Source: Erythrophleum ivorense | Lineage: Eukaryota; Streptophyta; Magnoliopsida; Fabales; Fabaceae | NCBI GenBank assembly: GCA_026724425.1 | Contig: JAIUCV010000023.1 | Location: 2,108,001 to 2,172,000, forward strand | Direction of reading: 5' to 3' | DNA: 64,000 bases | Notes under the pieces: generated by a model | Database searches by the model: none | Seen by the model: the letters and a program-made list of their open reading frames with translations, nothing else | Told to the model about the DNA's origin: nothing | Position numbers and translations under genes: made by a program | Part shown: in pieces, positions 12,832 through 25,462 of the stretch | How the letters are laid out: every line of letters begins with the position of its first letter | Position numbering within the stretch: position 1 is the first letter of the stretch

Positions 12832-13845
12832 CCATCCCAACTCCTTCTTTCACTCTGTAACCGACTTAAGCTCACTCTAAGATAAAGAAAAGAGCAGAGG
12901 AGAGAGAGAGAATCTTAGAGGAGGAAGGAAGAACAAGAAAGGTAAGAATTTCTATGGCTTTTCTCTTAGCATGTTGTTCATCTCTCCTTATCCTCTCTTC
13001 CCACGGTTTTGGTAGTTAAAGTAGCCATGTTTTGAGATTGGTTCAGAGGAGGGAGAGTAGAAAACCCCTCTTGAAGAAGACCAAGACCCATACATCTTTA
13101 CTTCTCCCTTGCTTCCTTTGTGAGAGCTTGAGAGAGGAAGGAGAGTGGATGAGTTTCTAGTGAGAGAAAGAACCCTAGCTTGATATGCTTAGTAGGGTTG
13201 CTAGAAAGAAATCCCTAGCTTATGAATAAGTATTCAGAAATTAATTCTATGCTGCTTGTGTGGCTAGGCTCAAGAGAAGCACTCCCATCTAGAGTTGATT
13301 GTGAAAACCATAAGGGAGGAGACAAGTTGAAAGGAAAAGTTGTGATTAGCTAAAAAGGTAGCTCTCTTCACCTTCTCTCATGCATATTTGTGTGCTTACA
13401 TTGTCTTACTTGTGTGTGTGTATGTTTTGAACTATGAGAAGTATGCTAGCATAATGATGCCTCATGTATTTCAATGATGTTTTATGTGATTGTTTGGGGT
13501 TTGCTTGAGTATGGAAAAGCCAATAACCCTATAGCCATGGTGAGGATGAGCCAAAAACTCTCAAGTTGGTTGAGACAAAGTAAAGAGTCTCCCAAAAGTG
13601 AGGTTGACTCCCAAAGAGCAAGGGTTGAGTCTAAGAACCTCTTAAGAATGGGTGAGGTAAGTCCAAAATCCCCAAGTGAGTGGGTGAGGCTAATCCATGT
13701 ACTTGGCAAGCTTCTATATGTTATGTATGGCCAATTCAAATGTTGCAAATGCTTTTCTTATGACTTTATATGCTAACATGCCATGCATACATTGTGAGAC
13801 TTGTTTGCATGCTTTGTGTGTATGATTGAATAAGAGATGAGCTAT

Positions 13846-13864
13846 TGAGATTCTTTGAATCTCA
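13846..13864 (+). other. Conserved LTR stem, arms TGAGATTC/GAATCTCA
   Basis: A perfect 8-bp inverted repeat with loop TTT, mid-LTR. The same arms recur with different loops in the other LTRs of this window. Confidence 0.85.
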
Positions 13865-15966
13865 CTCCCCTTCTCCACCATCCAAACATGCTAGGTGGAC
13901 CAAGTGAGGCAAGAGATGGGAGCCACCAAGCTTGAAGCTAGGGAGATTGGTGAAGAAAGTGTAAAGAGCCTTTTGTTACTATCTTGTAGTTAAGTCAAGG
14001 AATGTAAATTAATGATGTATATGATGTAGCACTTATGAATGTTTGTAAACCAATGTATTTATCATGTATATATGAGAATGAGACCATTTTGAATGAAGAA
14101 GCAAGTTTTGTTATGAAAAGCATGATTTTAGTATTGGCCACATGAGTGTATAAGTGGATGTGGGATAGTGAGTCTCTCCAATCTGGGTTGTTAGACACTT
14201 GAACCATGATTGATAGCCCATATGGATGCGCTCTCATGTGCTCATAGAGCCTTAGAGGTAGGAGGACCCAAATTGGACCCCATTAGCCCCTTTTAAAACA
14301 AGAAAGTGGCCCTTTTGCACATGATGTCAAAATCTGACCAAATGACATCCTCTTGCCTTGAAATTTGACATGTGACTAGATCTTGTTTATAGGTTTTTGG
14401 GGAGTTAAAGATCAAGTCATTTGGAGATCTATAGAGTTTTCTAGGATTTTTCAAAGTTGGTATCAGAAATTCGGATTTCCAGAAACACTGTTCATTTGGT
14501 CAGTTTGGAATTGTGTCATCCGAGGGACAAATGTAGTCCAATGGCTACGAAATTTTATATGCAGAAACTATATAGTCACAGTGACTTATAGGAACTGGTA
14601 GCACCTCATTTGGAGGTCTAGAGAGGAAGATATGCATTTTCGAAGTTCCTGCCCAACATCAGTCACCCAGCCAGACCTGAGGTACTGTTTCATCGGTTTC
14701 TGGGAGTTTAGCTTGATGAACTGATCTGGAGATATTTTTCCTCTCTATTTAACATCCACATATTTCCATAGTGATATTTTTTGCAAGCATTAGAGTTTTT
14801 TGGAATTAGTTAGACATTTTTGAAGTTCATATCAGTAAACTGTGACAGTAACAGAACCCCCTCTGACCAGTAGATGTTTTCGGATGTCAAACGATTTATG
14901 CATGAGATTTTAAGACTTCTACATATTTTTATCATGAAGTAGACGTCTTATGCTTTCTAGAATGACCGAGATCATATGTTTTCTATTTTTCTGTATTTAG
15001 TTCTGAATTTCCAAACTCAGCCCAGAAATGAGGCCAAGCCTGCCGAAAATGAAGCTACATGTCTCATACCACTTTTCGGTTTCCATGGGTTTAAATCATG
15101 TTTTTGAGGTTGAAATGAGTGGTAATGATGCAATGTAATATGAGGAGGCTTATAATGAGCTCACTAAGTCCACGTGACACTAAAGTGACTTTTGACCATG
15201 CCACATCCTTAAGGAAATTGCATAAATTTTTATAAGGAAGCTCTCACTTATTTTCTTCAAATGTGTACATGAGCATATAATGCATGATGCAAGAGAGCTA
15301 GAGATGAAGGTGTTACACAAAGGAAGATATTGCACTTTAGAGCCCAATTGGACCACTTAGGAACCAAAATTTGGTCTAAATGAGCCATAAACTGTAATCT
15401 CACCTTTGATAGCCTAAATGATGTAGTTTAAGGCTAAAATTTGATAGGCAATTAGGAGATATATAGAGCTTTCTAACAAGCCAAAGCTTGCATTTTTCCA
15501 AACTCTATAAAATATTTGGTGAATTTCTAAAATTGGCCCAAAAAAGTTGTCAAATATCAATTTCTATTCATATTGTCCAACTTTCAAATTTCATGACTTT
15601 TGAGGGGCCAAATGGATTCATTTCAACTTGAAATTTTTATTTCCATAGACATTTAATTTGTTTAAATCAAAGTTGTATAGCCAAAGTTATAAAATTTTGA
15701 AATTGGGAGCTTAATATGTCAAAAAGGTCAAATTTGGCTATATAGCTCCATTATACAATGGCACTCGTATTATAATCATGTGGGTCAAAACAAATATGTA
15801 CATGGAAGTTATAAATTAATATGGAAAAAGTTTTATTTTTAACCCTCACAAATTCATTTGAGGTATTGAATAGTTAAAAATTGCTTCTAGAAGTCTTGTT
15901 GCAATTGGTTTGTTTGCATTTGACAATAGATGATATGAAATTAACTAAGAAATGTAAGTTGTAACA

Positions 15967-16378
15967 CACTGTCATGTAGATTTACATAGCCAAGCTTTTT
16001 TTTTTTTTTTTGCATTAGACTTGTGTAACAAAATGGAGAATTACATAGCACATGTCTATTTATATGGCCAAGCCATCTAACTGTCAAGTCAAGGTCATAT
16101 GGTAGCGTATAACCCGTGTTGCTTTACACAGGTAGGCCATGCTCCTTGTAACCATTTTACTTATATTAATCAATCTTATTTAAATATTACACTTAGTAGA
16201 GTAAAACTAAAAAGTATCTCAACATAGGAGTAAAGAGATCACACATATATTCATAACATAATAATTGATATTTTCTACTATTTTATATATCATAGATAGC
16301 CTTGGTAGATGTCACACTAATTGGCAATCAAAGTTCTTGCTATTACAGTCATACTAAATAGTTTTGAGATTAAAACAT
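15967..16378. other. Non-coding gap with poly-T run
   Basis: A run of about 16 T lies near 15995-16010. ACATAGC(A/C) is seen twice nearby. No gene or terminus is recognisable. Confidence 0.5.
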
Positions 16379-16697
16379 TGTAACAATCCTAATTCTTAAT
16401 TATCGTGATTAGGCTTAATAGCATGATTATTGATCACGAATCAATGTCTAAAGTCATTATAATTAATTAAAATAAGAGAAAGTAGGAAAAATTTAAACCT
16501 TGATATTATTAGCATTATTAACTAAGCAATTACAACTAATTAAATCTATAAGTGATCATAATTATCAGTTAAGACATTTAGTTCATCTTATTATTGATTT
16601 CAACCCACCAAAATCTCTTATGAATATTCCCAATTCGTTATATAACCTTAAGATAGTGAAATTTAAGGTTTCTAAGTCAAAAATAAGAGTTTAGGAA

Positions 16698-16885
16698 CCT
16701 TCTTCGTGACTTGGATCTTCCTCACAATGGCTAAGTTAGTTATTGGAACCTAAAACCAAGTTTGGGGACTCTCGTTGTAACTTGGTATATTCGTGCCACA
16801 GCGTAAGTGACTACTGGAGCTCAAAACTGAAATTTCCCACCTTGCGCCATGACTTAGATTTTTCCCGCCATGGCAGAGTGCTCTT
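16698..16885 (-). repeat. Degenerate GCCNNGGC-type palindrome array in a family B LTR
   Basis: Successive degenerate units, such as ACAATGGCTAAG, GTGCCACAGCG, GCGCCATGAC and CGCCATGGCAG, lie about 30-60 bases apart. Similar arrays occupy the corresponding part of the family B LTRs at 32266-32715 and 53004-53354. This copy is the most eroded. Confidence 0.5.
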
Positions 16886-18289
16886 GGGGACCTACTATTC
16901 ACATTTTTGTGATTCTCACTATGGCTAGCTTTGCTACTTACCTAGCCACCAATGGATTCCAATTTTGGGTTTTAGCTTCCCTACAGTAGAAACCACAATA
17001 GTTCACTCCAATTTCTAAATAATTTCACATAAAATAAAAGCTCATATCATAAATCAACTATGAGGGTCTTAAACTAGTAGTAGATGTATCAAAATAAGAA
17101 GAGGATACTTACCTAACAACACCCATAGCCTCAACCTCCGAAAATCCACCATGGAAGCACCAAACAACAAGTTTCAATTTTGGGTGGAAGATAAAAATGT
17201 TCCAAATGAGAAACCATTCAATTTAAATTGAAGAGGAAGAAGAGAAAGTTAAGTTCTATACATGTTACCTTGGCTAAATATTGCTCTAATGGTGGGAAAT
17301 GATGGAAATATGCAAGGAACCCTAGCCTCTCCTTTGGACCTTTGAAAATCTCTTACTGTTCTTATGTTTTCTGTAGAATGAGGAGGGGACTAAAGTGCAT
17401 TTAGGGTTTAGATGGGTTTAAGTTAGGTTATGGCTAACCCAAAGGCCCAAGTCCAAGTGAGGTTCAAATTTTAGCTTGTTGAGCTAGACATTATAGGTTG
17501 GGCTATAGAATTTTTATGGTTAGGGATAGAATATGCTGATCCAATAGCCTAAGACCCATTTGGACTCATTTCCCCAAGTTTGGGCTAAAGCTAAATGGGC
17601 TTTTTTCTCACTTAAATTCACTTCTAAGTTTTTAAGCTTCCAAAAAATTTAAGTTGGGCCTACAAGAAAACTAGTATTAGGTTATCTTATTAAGCTCATT
17701 GTAACATTCGGTTCTCTGAAAACAAGAGAAAACGTGAGAAACATAATGTACAGTTTCTCTGTAAATGAACGAAACTCATCAGATACAAAAGGAAGTCCCC
17801 CCAAATGATGTAGTTAAGGTCCCAAAAAATTTGGGAAGCATTCTAGACCCCTAAAAATGAGAATCCCAGGCTCAGATGAAAAAAAAATAGAGCTAAAATG
17901 AAGAAACAATTTCCTACAGAAAACTTAAGAAACGTAATGGCATTTTCGTAATTTTGAGAAAATTTTAGAATTCACACAGGAGGGCTTTTTAAATGAAAAT
18001 TTTGAGTTTTCCAAGGTTCTCAAAGGCCCTAAAAACTATGGAAAGCCCCGGGACAGTTAAAACCTCTTTAGTGAATGTTTTCCAATGTCGGTGTACCCGA
18101 ACTTTGACGAATTCGTTCAGGAAGGTTTTAGCTCCGATTTGAGTGATTCCAAAGGCATTTTACTAAATTGGGAACCTAAATTTCATAATGGAAAAGACGG
18201 TTCTCAAAAAAGAGTTAAAACGAATTAGAAACAAAAATGCCAAGAATGAAGGGTAAAATAGATATTTTTGAAAAGTTCTTCTTCCTCCC

Positions 18290-18302
18290 TTATATATATA
18301 AG
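18290..18302 (+). promoter_or_regulatory. Putative TATA box of a family A LTR
   Basis: TTATATATATAAG lies about 120 bases upstream of the purine-rich leader end and its donor-like GGTATGG at 18421. It corresponds in position to the site at 6084-6094 on the other strand. Confidence 0.45.
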
Positions 18303-20876
18303 TGATGTCCCACTCTCACCCTCATGTAGCCTCATATGTTTCTACCCTAAACCAGAGAAAGAAGCCCTAGGATGAGGTGCACAAGAGGAAGAAGAAGAGG
18401 AAGAGAAATTCAAGTAAAAAGGTATGGAATTTTGGTAGTTTTTTATGCTTTCCTCCTTCCAAACTTCTTCTCCTCCATTTTTCTTTATTTTCTATGATTA
18501 TAATGAAGTTTATAAATCTGTTTTAAGGGAGAAATTGGGGAAAAATTCAGATTTGAAGAAAGGAGCTCAAAGAACACAAGATTCAAGTGAGAAAAAGCAC
18601 AAAAATAAGGTAATTTCTTCTTCCATGGTTATTACCCCTTGCTCCCCTTCTCCACCATTTTGCCCCAGTTGAGAAGACCTAAGAGGAATTGATTTTTAGG
18701 TAGAACCAAGGGTGATTCTTAAGAAAAAGGATGTGGAGATTAAAAATATGCAAAGAGAATTAAAAAATAACTATGAAAATTTAAGATGCAAAGTCAAGGG
18801 TTTCATATATTCCTTGCAAAATCTGATTTAATACCTTGATTCCTATGTCTAAATGAGAGTTTAAATGAGCTCTTAAGATCCATAGAAGTCTCCCCATGTG
18901 CTTCCTCTATCAAGAAAATAAAACAAAAGTCCATGAAGACTAAAACCTTACATTGGTTCGCCCAACAGGGGATAGCATAGCTAGGGATAGTTTTAAATTT
19001 TTCTAAGCCCATTTTTGAGTCATATATGATGAGTGAAGATGAGGCCATAAACCTAATTGGCTTCCATAAATTGTCTAGGCCAAAAGGAATGATCTCCACC
19101 TTCTTAGGTGTGTGAGGTTAAGGGAGAGGATTCAAGGCTTAAGAAAAAGTGTACAAATGCTAACAAGGTAGCTCTCTCCACCTTCTCTCATGCATGATTT
19201 CTTGCTTTACTTGTCTTTGAATGTGTGTATATGTATTTCAAGCCATGAAAAATGTTCTAGCATGAGCTCTTACTCCATGGTACCATGATGATGCATTATG
19301 TTTTCCAAATGATGTTTATAATGTTTACTTTGGTTTGCTTGAGTATAGTGAGGCCAAGAACCTTTAGCCATGGTGAGGATGAGTTAAGAACCCTTAAGAT
19401 TGGTGGAGACAAAGTAAAGAGTCTCCCAAAAGTGCGGTTGACTCTTAAGAGCATGATTGAGTCCAAAAACCTCTTAAAGAATAGGTAAGGCAAGTCTAAA
19501 ATCCATAAGTAAATGGGTGAGGCCAATACACTTGCTTGGCAAGCCTATGTATGCTATGTATGATTTTTTCAAATGCTAAGAATACTTCTTGAATGATTGC
19601 ACATGTCCATATTCTATGCATGCATTTGTGAGACTTGTTTTGCATGCTTTATGTATTATTGAATGGGAGATGAGCTATTGGGATTCTTTGAATCTTATCT
19701 CCTCCTTTCCAATGTTCTAACATGCTAGGTGAACCAAGAAAGCAAGGTAATTGAAGCCAACCATCTTGAAGATGAGAACATGACATCAAGGTATCTTGAA
19801 ATTGTTACTTTAAGGCCTTATGGATAGCAATTGATGAAATCCCTAGTAGTATATGACCTATGATGTTATGAGCATGTATAATTATTTTAATGTATTGTGT
19901 ATAAATGAGAACTAGGGTTATATGTATGGAAATATTCATTTTGGTCATGTAATGGAAATTTTGCATTATGGAATTTCATGTATGAATGGAAGTGGAATAG
20001 CCAAAATGAAATGCATAAGATTTGGGATCACTTGGAAAGCTCACACAAGTCTTAATTATGCTTTTAACCTTCCCCAAGAGGTGCCAAACCCCAAGGAAAG
20101 CCATTTGGACATTTTGGTATCTTATATGGAGCTAAAATTGACCATAATGGAATCCTATATCACTTTTTCTCCAAATGAACTCTTCTTGATCTGAGATTTG
20201 GCATGCAATTAGATCATGTTGATATCTTTTCAAGAAGATAAAGAACAGAATTTTCGGAGGTCTAGAGAATATTTGATGAATTTTCAAAGTTGGAAAATTT
20301 TCTAGTTTTGGTTATATCACTGTTCACTCAGGTTCGAAAATGAAATCTGTCACAAAGGGCCCAAATGATATCCAATTGCCATGAAATTTTATACAGAGAA
20401 ACTAGACATTCCCAGTGGCATGTACCAACTAGAAGCACCTCATTTGGATGTCTAGAGAGGGAGATATAAATTTTCAAAAAATCTATTTAGTATTAGGAAC
20501 TCCAGCCAACCTTAGTTACTGTTGATTGATTTTCGAGGCCTAAGCGTGTATGAGCTTGTTTGGAGTTATTTTTTCCCTCTAGTTAACATTTACAATGTTT
20601 AGATTGGTATCATGTACATGGATTGAATTTTTGTGGAATTAATTGGACATTTTTAAAGTTTGTTGCAGAATTTTGTGACAGCACCAGTGGACAGCCAGAC
20701 CTCTAAAGCTTTTCGAATGCAAACATCTTCTGTGCTATGATTCATAGCTTGGTTATATTTTTAGCATAAACTAGACATGTGTAGCTTCCTAGAATGGCAA
20801 AGAATGCATGATTTTGAGTTTTTTAGAAGTAGTTATGATTTTCGAAAATTTGTTATAGAAAAGAGGAAAATTTGAC

Positions 20877-20907
20877 AAAAAAAAAAAAAATATATATATA
20901 TATATAT
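20877..20907. repeat. Poly-A followed by (TA)n microsatellite
   Basis: A run of 14 A is followed by about eight TA units, inside the family A LTR at 17700-21163. Confidence 0.9.
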
Positions 20908-21322
20908 GCATTTTATGCTTCCCTTTGAAGTCCAAGAGATGTAAGCCACTTTTGATGATGCAAATGAGTAGTATTCATGTAATTAAATATGAGAATGTGA
21001 TGTATGAGCTCACATCGTCCACGTGACACCGAATAGAATTTTTATATGCGACGCAACGCTAGAAAAGTCATTATTTTAATGCCTTTTTCTTTGAGAATTT
21101 ACATGATTCTTGAAAATGAGTTATTCAAAGGCATAAAATGAGCTAAAAATATATATTGTTACACTTATGGCATAATTAGACTTCTACATTAGGCCCCAAT
21201 CTTACTTAAATTAATCATAAGGCTCAAATTAATGCTCACCTCTCTTAATTAATTTTTCTAATTAAGCCCATATCAATTTCTAATTAATCATAATTATCCT
21301 TAATTAATTTTGGGATGTTACA

Positions 21323-22524
21323 AACATTATTTAACCATGGAGCTAATATCTTCATTTATGTATAGTCATCTAGCCTCCATGGAGTCAAACTAACTACCTA
21401 CTTTCCTGTATTAGGCTCTATATAACTATGTTAGTGGAGGGGTTAAAGATGAAAAGGGAATCGGCTAGGAGTCTTCCATCGCAATCATAAACTTCATGTT
21501 CACTATCACTTATACCCTGCCTACTCCCAATATGTCTACATAAATCCATTTGACCTTAACTATGTATTGTTTCATCAACATCTTTCTATTATGAACCAAT
21601 AACCTAAAAGGTGAGAATTCAATAATTCTCAATAAAACATAATGAGTTTTTGAAAACAAGTAAGAGTTTAGTTGTAATAGGTGAAGAAAAACATTTTTCA
21701 TTTTTATCTTTTGTTTATCAGAGAAATCAATAAATCAAATCATAATGTCAAGGATAAATTTACTAGCACATATCTGAAACTAGATAATCTATCCAACAAC
21801 TCAAGTACAGAATAATATCTTGCATAAATCATATAAATCATAAACATAATAGCAAAAAGTTAAGCAATTTCTTTAAGAAACTATAGTTACTCATGTCTAA
21901 AATGTTGGTTAAGATTAAAAATTTCCATAGGTATTGTATCAAGTATCCTATACTACCTAACACAAACTAGGTTTTAAAATCAAAGGCTTCACATCAGGTA
22001 TCCCATCCTACCTAATGTAAAACCTAGGTTTACAACATTTTTAACACTAAATAACCACCTTCGTTATCCCTACATCATAACATTTGTTGGTATGACCAAC
22101 ATTCATCCTCATTTATATCATGATTGAAAACTAAGGCATCTTTTAATGTGGATCCCTATCGTGCAAAAAATCTAAAATCCAAAAGGGACTTTAATGCCTG
22201 AACCATCTTATAAAATATAATACTAACAACAAGGCACTTTAACCCTTGATCAAACACTAACATGAATAATAATAATAGCTTTTATTTCATATAATTGGCT
22301 AGCTTACTAGCATATAAAGTAAATGTCATTTGCATATGTATATTTTTAAAGAACTATAGACATTGGCAATTAATTATTGACAAGACATAATAAACAAGTC
22401 CTGATATTAACTAATAATCTACTCAAATAAATTTTAGTGGAACCCAATTTTCTTATTAACATGATTTTTTAAATATTTTCAATGTCTTAAGAGTCCAAAT
22501 TCTAGTGGAACACCATTTGCATAT
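21323..22524. other. AT-rich intergenic DNA, no gene
   Basis: No coding region is recognisable. Blocks near 21940-22040 (two occurrences of a phrase like TATCC..CTACCTAA) resemble a block near 8970-9020, so this may be part of an older repeat present in both places. Confidence 0.45.
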
Positions 22525-23116
22525 GTGAATTTTCTCTTGTGTGCCTAAGAAAGTCAATCTAAGGAGGGAGAGGAAGAACATGGGCTTTAAAGAAGAATTT
22601 AGAAGCTTCCTTTTAAACATTATTTCCATTTTTACCCTTTCATAATGGCATTTCCAATTTGGTGTCGTTTTAGCTCCTTTTTTATAATTGTTTTTTCTAT
22701 TATAAAATTTAAGTTCCCAATTTAATAAAATACCTTTGGAATCACTCAAATTAGAGCTAAAACATTCTCGAACGAATTGGTTAAAGTTTGGGTCAACTGA
22801 CGTTGGAAAAAGTACACCAGAGGGGCTTTACCGGTCCTAGGGCTTCCTATGGTTTTTGGTGCCTCTGAGAACCTTGGGCAACTTAAAATTTTCATTTCAA
22901 AAGTTTTCCTAGATGTTTTTCCAAAATTGCACTTATTTACAGAAAAGTAAAATTTTCAAATCACTCCGGCCTCGGTATTTTGGCAACTCAAGACTCAAAT
23001 CCTCATTTTCTATTATTTAAAATTTTATCCAAATTTTATTTGGCCTTGAATCACTCAGCTCAGGGGACTTGCTTTTCAAACTGGCCTGTTTTGGTGTTTT
23101 TGTGACATATTGGGCA
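22525..23116 (-). mobile_element. Family A LTR terminal fragment
   Basis: From about TCTCTTGTGTGCCTAAG to GGGCATTACA the sequence follows the end of the family A LTR at 6000-6669 (TTTTAGCTCCTTTTTT, AAAGTTTGGGTCAACTGAC, GGGCTTTACCGGTCC). The remainder of the LTR is missing on the left. It abuts a second family A fragment in the opposite orientation. Confidence 0.75.
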
Positions 23117-24333
23117 TTACACAATGTCTAACAATGTCTAAGTGACCCAAGTAGTCCAATAAATGAAGACCAACAATCTTGAAGACCAAGATTTTAACAA
23201 AGATTTTGTTATTTAGCCATTTTGTGGACATATGGATGTCAAATGATATAACTATAAGATGTATATATGATGTAGATACTTGAGCATACTTAAATGTATG
23301 TAAATATGATGTATGTAATGATTTTGGAATCATATGAAAGAGTATGTATGTTTTTGCCACCAAAGGGCCTTTATGTGTTATGACTTCCATGTGTATATTT
23401 GCAAGTAGCATAGTGAGAATGAGCTCCATGATATTTTAAACCAATTGGCATACTTCCCTAAGCTGTGTTTATGCTATGGGACGTGCTCAAGTGGCTATGG
23501 AACATTGAGAAAGTCATTTGGTGCCTTAAGAACCATTTTGAGTCTCAAAAAGTGACCAAATTATGAGTTGAACCCCAAACTAACTAAATGGAAAAATTTC
23601 CTCATCAAAATTTGACATGAAAGTAAGTCTTATCTAGAGCTTTTCATAAAGCCAAAGTACTCAATTTGGAGCTCTAAAGAATTTATTATGATTTTTTAAA
23701 GTGGGAACAATTTTATTGATATAGTAACAGTACTATTCATATAGTCAGTTTATATTTCTATATTACATATAAGCCAAAGGATAACCAATGCTCATAAAAT
23801 TTTACAAGCATAAACTAAACACTATAAGTTTTTCATAGCCACTGAGATCATCCCAATTGGAGCTTTGTAGGGGGAGAACTAAATTTTTGAAATTGCATGT
23901 CAATACCAATAAAGCAACTTGATCTTTAGTACTGTTCCATCAATTTCCATGGATTAAATGCCATCGCTTTGGTCTAGAATTATTTTTATTCATTAGTTAA
24001 CATATAGAGTTTTCCAGAATGATATGGTTTGCTTGATTTCAATTTTTTTAAAATTAGTTATGAATTTTCAAACTTCATATTAGAAATCTAGAAAGTGAAC
24101 CCGAGAGCAAACCTACATTTTTCTTATGCATGGTGTAAAATCTGAGACTCTTAGGATGTTTTGTGAGATAAAGAATAATATTAAGGAGTTCATGTGGTCC
24201 ATGGAGCATAAGATAAATTTTTAAAGTCTTACGTAACGCAATTTAATGCATTAAATATATTGATTTTCCATGAGACATGTATGAAGTGAAGCTTGATTGT
24301 GGGAATAAGAGGGCTATAGGTTAAGGTATTACA
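23117..24333 (+). mobile_element. Family A LTR fragment in inverted orientation
   Basis: The sequence follows the sense-strand second half of the family A LTR, from the block like CTAACATGCTAGGTG...CCAA to an end TTAAGGTATTACA. It includes GGAGCTTTGTAGGGGGAGA near 23860 and GTCCATGGAGCATAAG near 24196. The half with promoter and leader is absent. Together with 22525-23116 it makes an end-to-middle inverted pair. Confidence 0.65.
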
Positions 24334-25462
24334 ACTACCAATTGTTAATGTATAAATAAAAAATATTTTTCTGATAAATATATTCCTTGAGATTTTTTAA
24401 AATAAATAAATATTATTTTTTAGGCAATGATTATTGAAATTTTTAAAAAGCAACCTTGAATTTATAATTTATAGATTGTAATTATCTATTTAGAAATTAA
24501 ATAATAATAGTAAAATTATCTATTTGATTTATTTTGTATGCTTGATTAATGATTGTATATTGTTAAAATCTAGATTTTAAAGAAGAAGGAAATCTAAAGC
24601 AAAATAGAGATGAGATTTCGAATTTGAGATGAAAAGCATATACATAGATAAAATTTTAATGTTAGTTTCAGTTGACACATAGGTGAACTAGAGAAGAGAA
24701 TGTAAATTTGAGGATTGAATGAAAAGAGAAAAAAGTCATATAGGTGTAAATAAGTAAATGAGTAATGAAGCTTCGAATTTGACAGAAGAAGCATATAACT
24801 AGACAAACCTTTGTTTTTGTATGTGATTTTTAAATTTAATTTTAATCTTTGGAAATTAATTTTATGTATTTTTTGATTTATTTTTTTTAATTTCGATCAA
24901 TTAATTAAAGCTCTGTATACATACTTTCTTTAATTTTAAATAATCAATTAAAACTTTATTATATAATACTAAATTATAAATAAATAACTTACCTATGTAT
25001 AAATACTTTCCTTGTTAGCATTGCAACAAATTTTAATAAATATGATTTTTGAATTATTTCATTTAGCCAATTTAAGGGGAAAAAACCTTTTTCATTTCAT
25101 AAACAAGTGCTACTATAAAATATCTTTTTAAAAATATATATCTTCACTCATTTTAATCTTTATTTTGAATTAGTCTTTAGGGTAAAAAACCTATGTATAG
25201 TACTATTATATTTGATTAATGATTAGATAACTTCAAAAATTAGATAAAGAATAACTAAAAAGAAACTTTCAATAAATTTTATATAAATAAGAAAAAGTTT
25301 ATATAACAAATACATTCTTTGAGATTATTTAAATTAAATTAATATAAATTTTTATGAGATAATTATTAAGTATTTTCATAGATTTGGACAAAATTTATTA
25401 AAATGTCAATAATTATTTATTTCAATTATCCCATAAGAGGAGAGGGATACTCTTATTTATGA
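24334..25462. other. Very AT-rich spacer, no gene
   Basis: Mostly A and T with no gene-like feature. Phrases such as TAAATTATAAATAAATAAC also occur just after 36654, so this may be the same background DNA. Bases 25458-25462 (TATGA) are the left duplication of the LTR at 25463. Confidence 0.5.

Larger units (their letters stand above)
12463..15317 (+). mobile_element. Family D (Tekay/Del-type) solo LTR with TSD CAAAG
   Basis: The LTR starts TGTAATAACCAGG and ends GGTGTTACA, flanked by a perfect 5-bp duplication CAAAG (12458-12462 and 15318-15322). It is homologous in reverse complement to the LTRs of the intact element at 53746, sharing a polypurine start, the palindrome array, a leader reading ACCGACTTAAGCTCAC, a donor-like AAAGGTAAG near 12939-12946, the GAATCTCAC stem and the GAGGTCTAGAG block near 14612. 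At 2855 bp it matches the 2890-bp LTR of the intact element. No PBS, PPT or coding sequence adjoins, so it is a solo LTR from recombination between the two ends of an element. Confidence 0.92.
10061..15966 (+). mobile_element. Decayed LTR-like relic, split by a solo LTR
   Basis: The left end, TGTCATACCCAG, and the internal order resemble a plus-sense family A/D LTR: a purine-rich leader ending in AGGTAAGA near 10675, a leader-type block near 11640-11720, a degraded AATCTCAATCCC block near 12078, and, after the insertion at 12463-15317, a block (about 15440-15700) like the end-proximal part of the other LTRs. The right end is uncertain; I placed it at a TTGTAACA near 15966 and found no matching target duplication. 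It could instead be several unrelated relics. Confidence 0.33.
17700..21163 (+). mobile_element. Family A solo LTR in plus-strand sense, nested in family B
   Basis: The LTR starts TGTAACATTCGGTTC and ends TATATTGTTACA. The 5-bp flanks are CTCAT (17695-17699) and CTTAT (21164-21168), a duplication with one transition. It is the reverse complement of family A copies such as 32976-36590 over the whole length. In sense order it shows a TATA-like TTATATATATAAG at 18290-18302, a purine-rich leader ending in AAAAAGGTATGG at 18421, the block AAGGTAGCTCTCTCCACC near 19165, a partial GGATTC/GAATCT stem near 19680, and the CACGTGACACC block near 21020. It has no coding capacity. Confidence 0.82.
16379..21322 (-). 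mobile_element. Family B LTR with TSD AACAT, split by a family A LTR
   Basis: The left end TGTAACAATCCT and right end GGGATGTTACA are flanked by a perfect duplication AACAT (16374-16378 and 21323-21327). The left end is the reverse complement of the end of the family B LTR at 36643-36653. The right side (TCTAATTAATCATAATTATCC) is the reverse complement of the start of the one at 28227. The insert at 17700-21163 accounts for most of the span; the family B remainder is only about 1.48 kb against 2.89 kb for the copy at 50782, so roughly half has been deleted. A donor-like GGTAAGT (minus strand) lies at 17107-17113. Confidence 0.8.
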
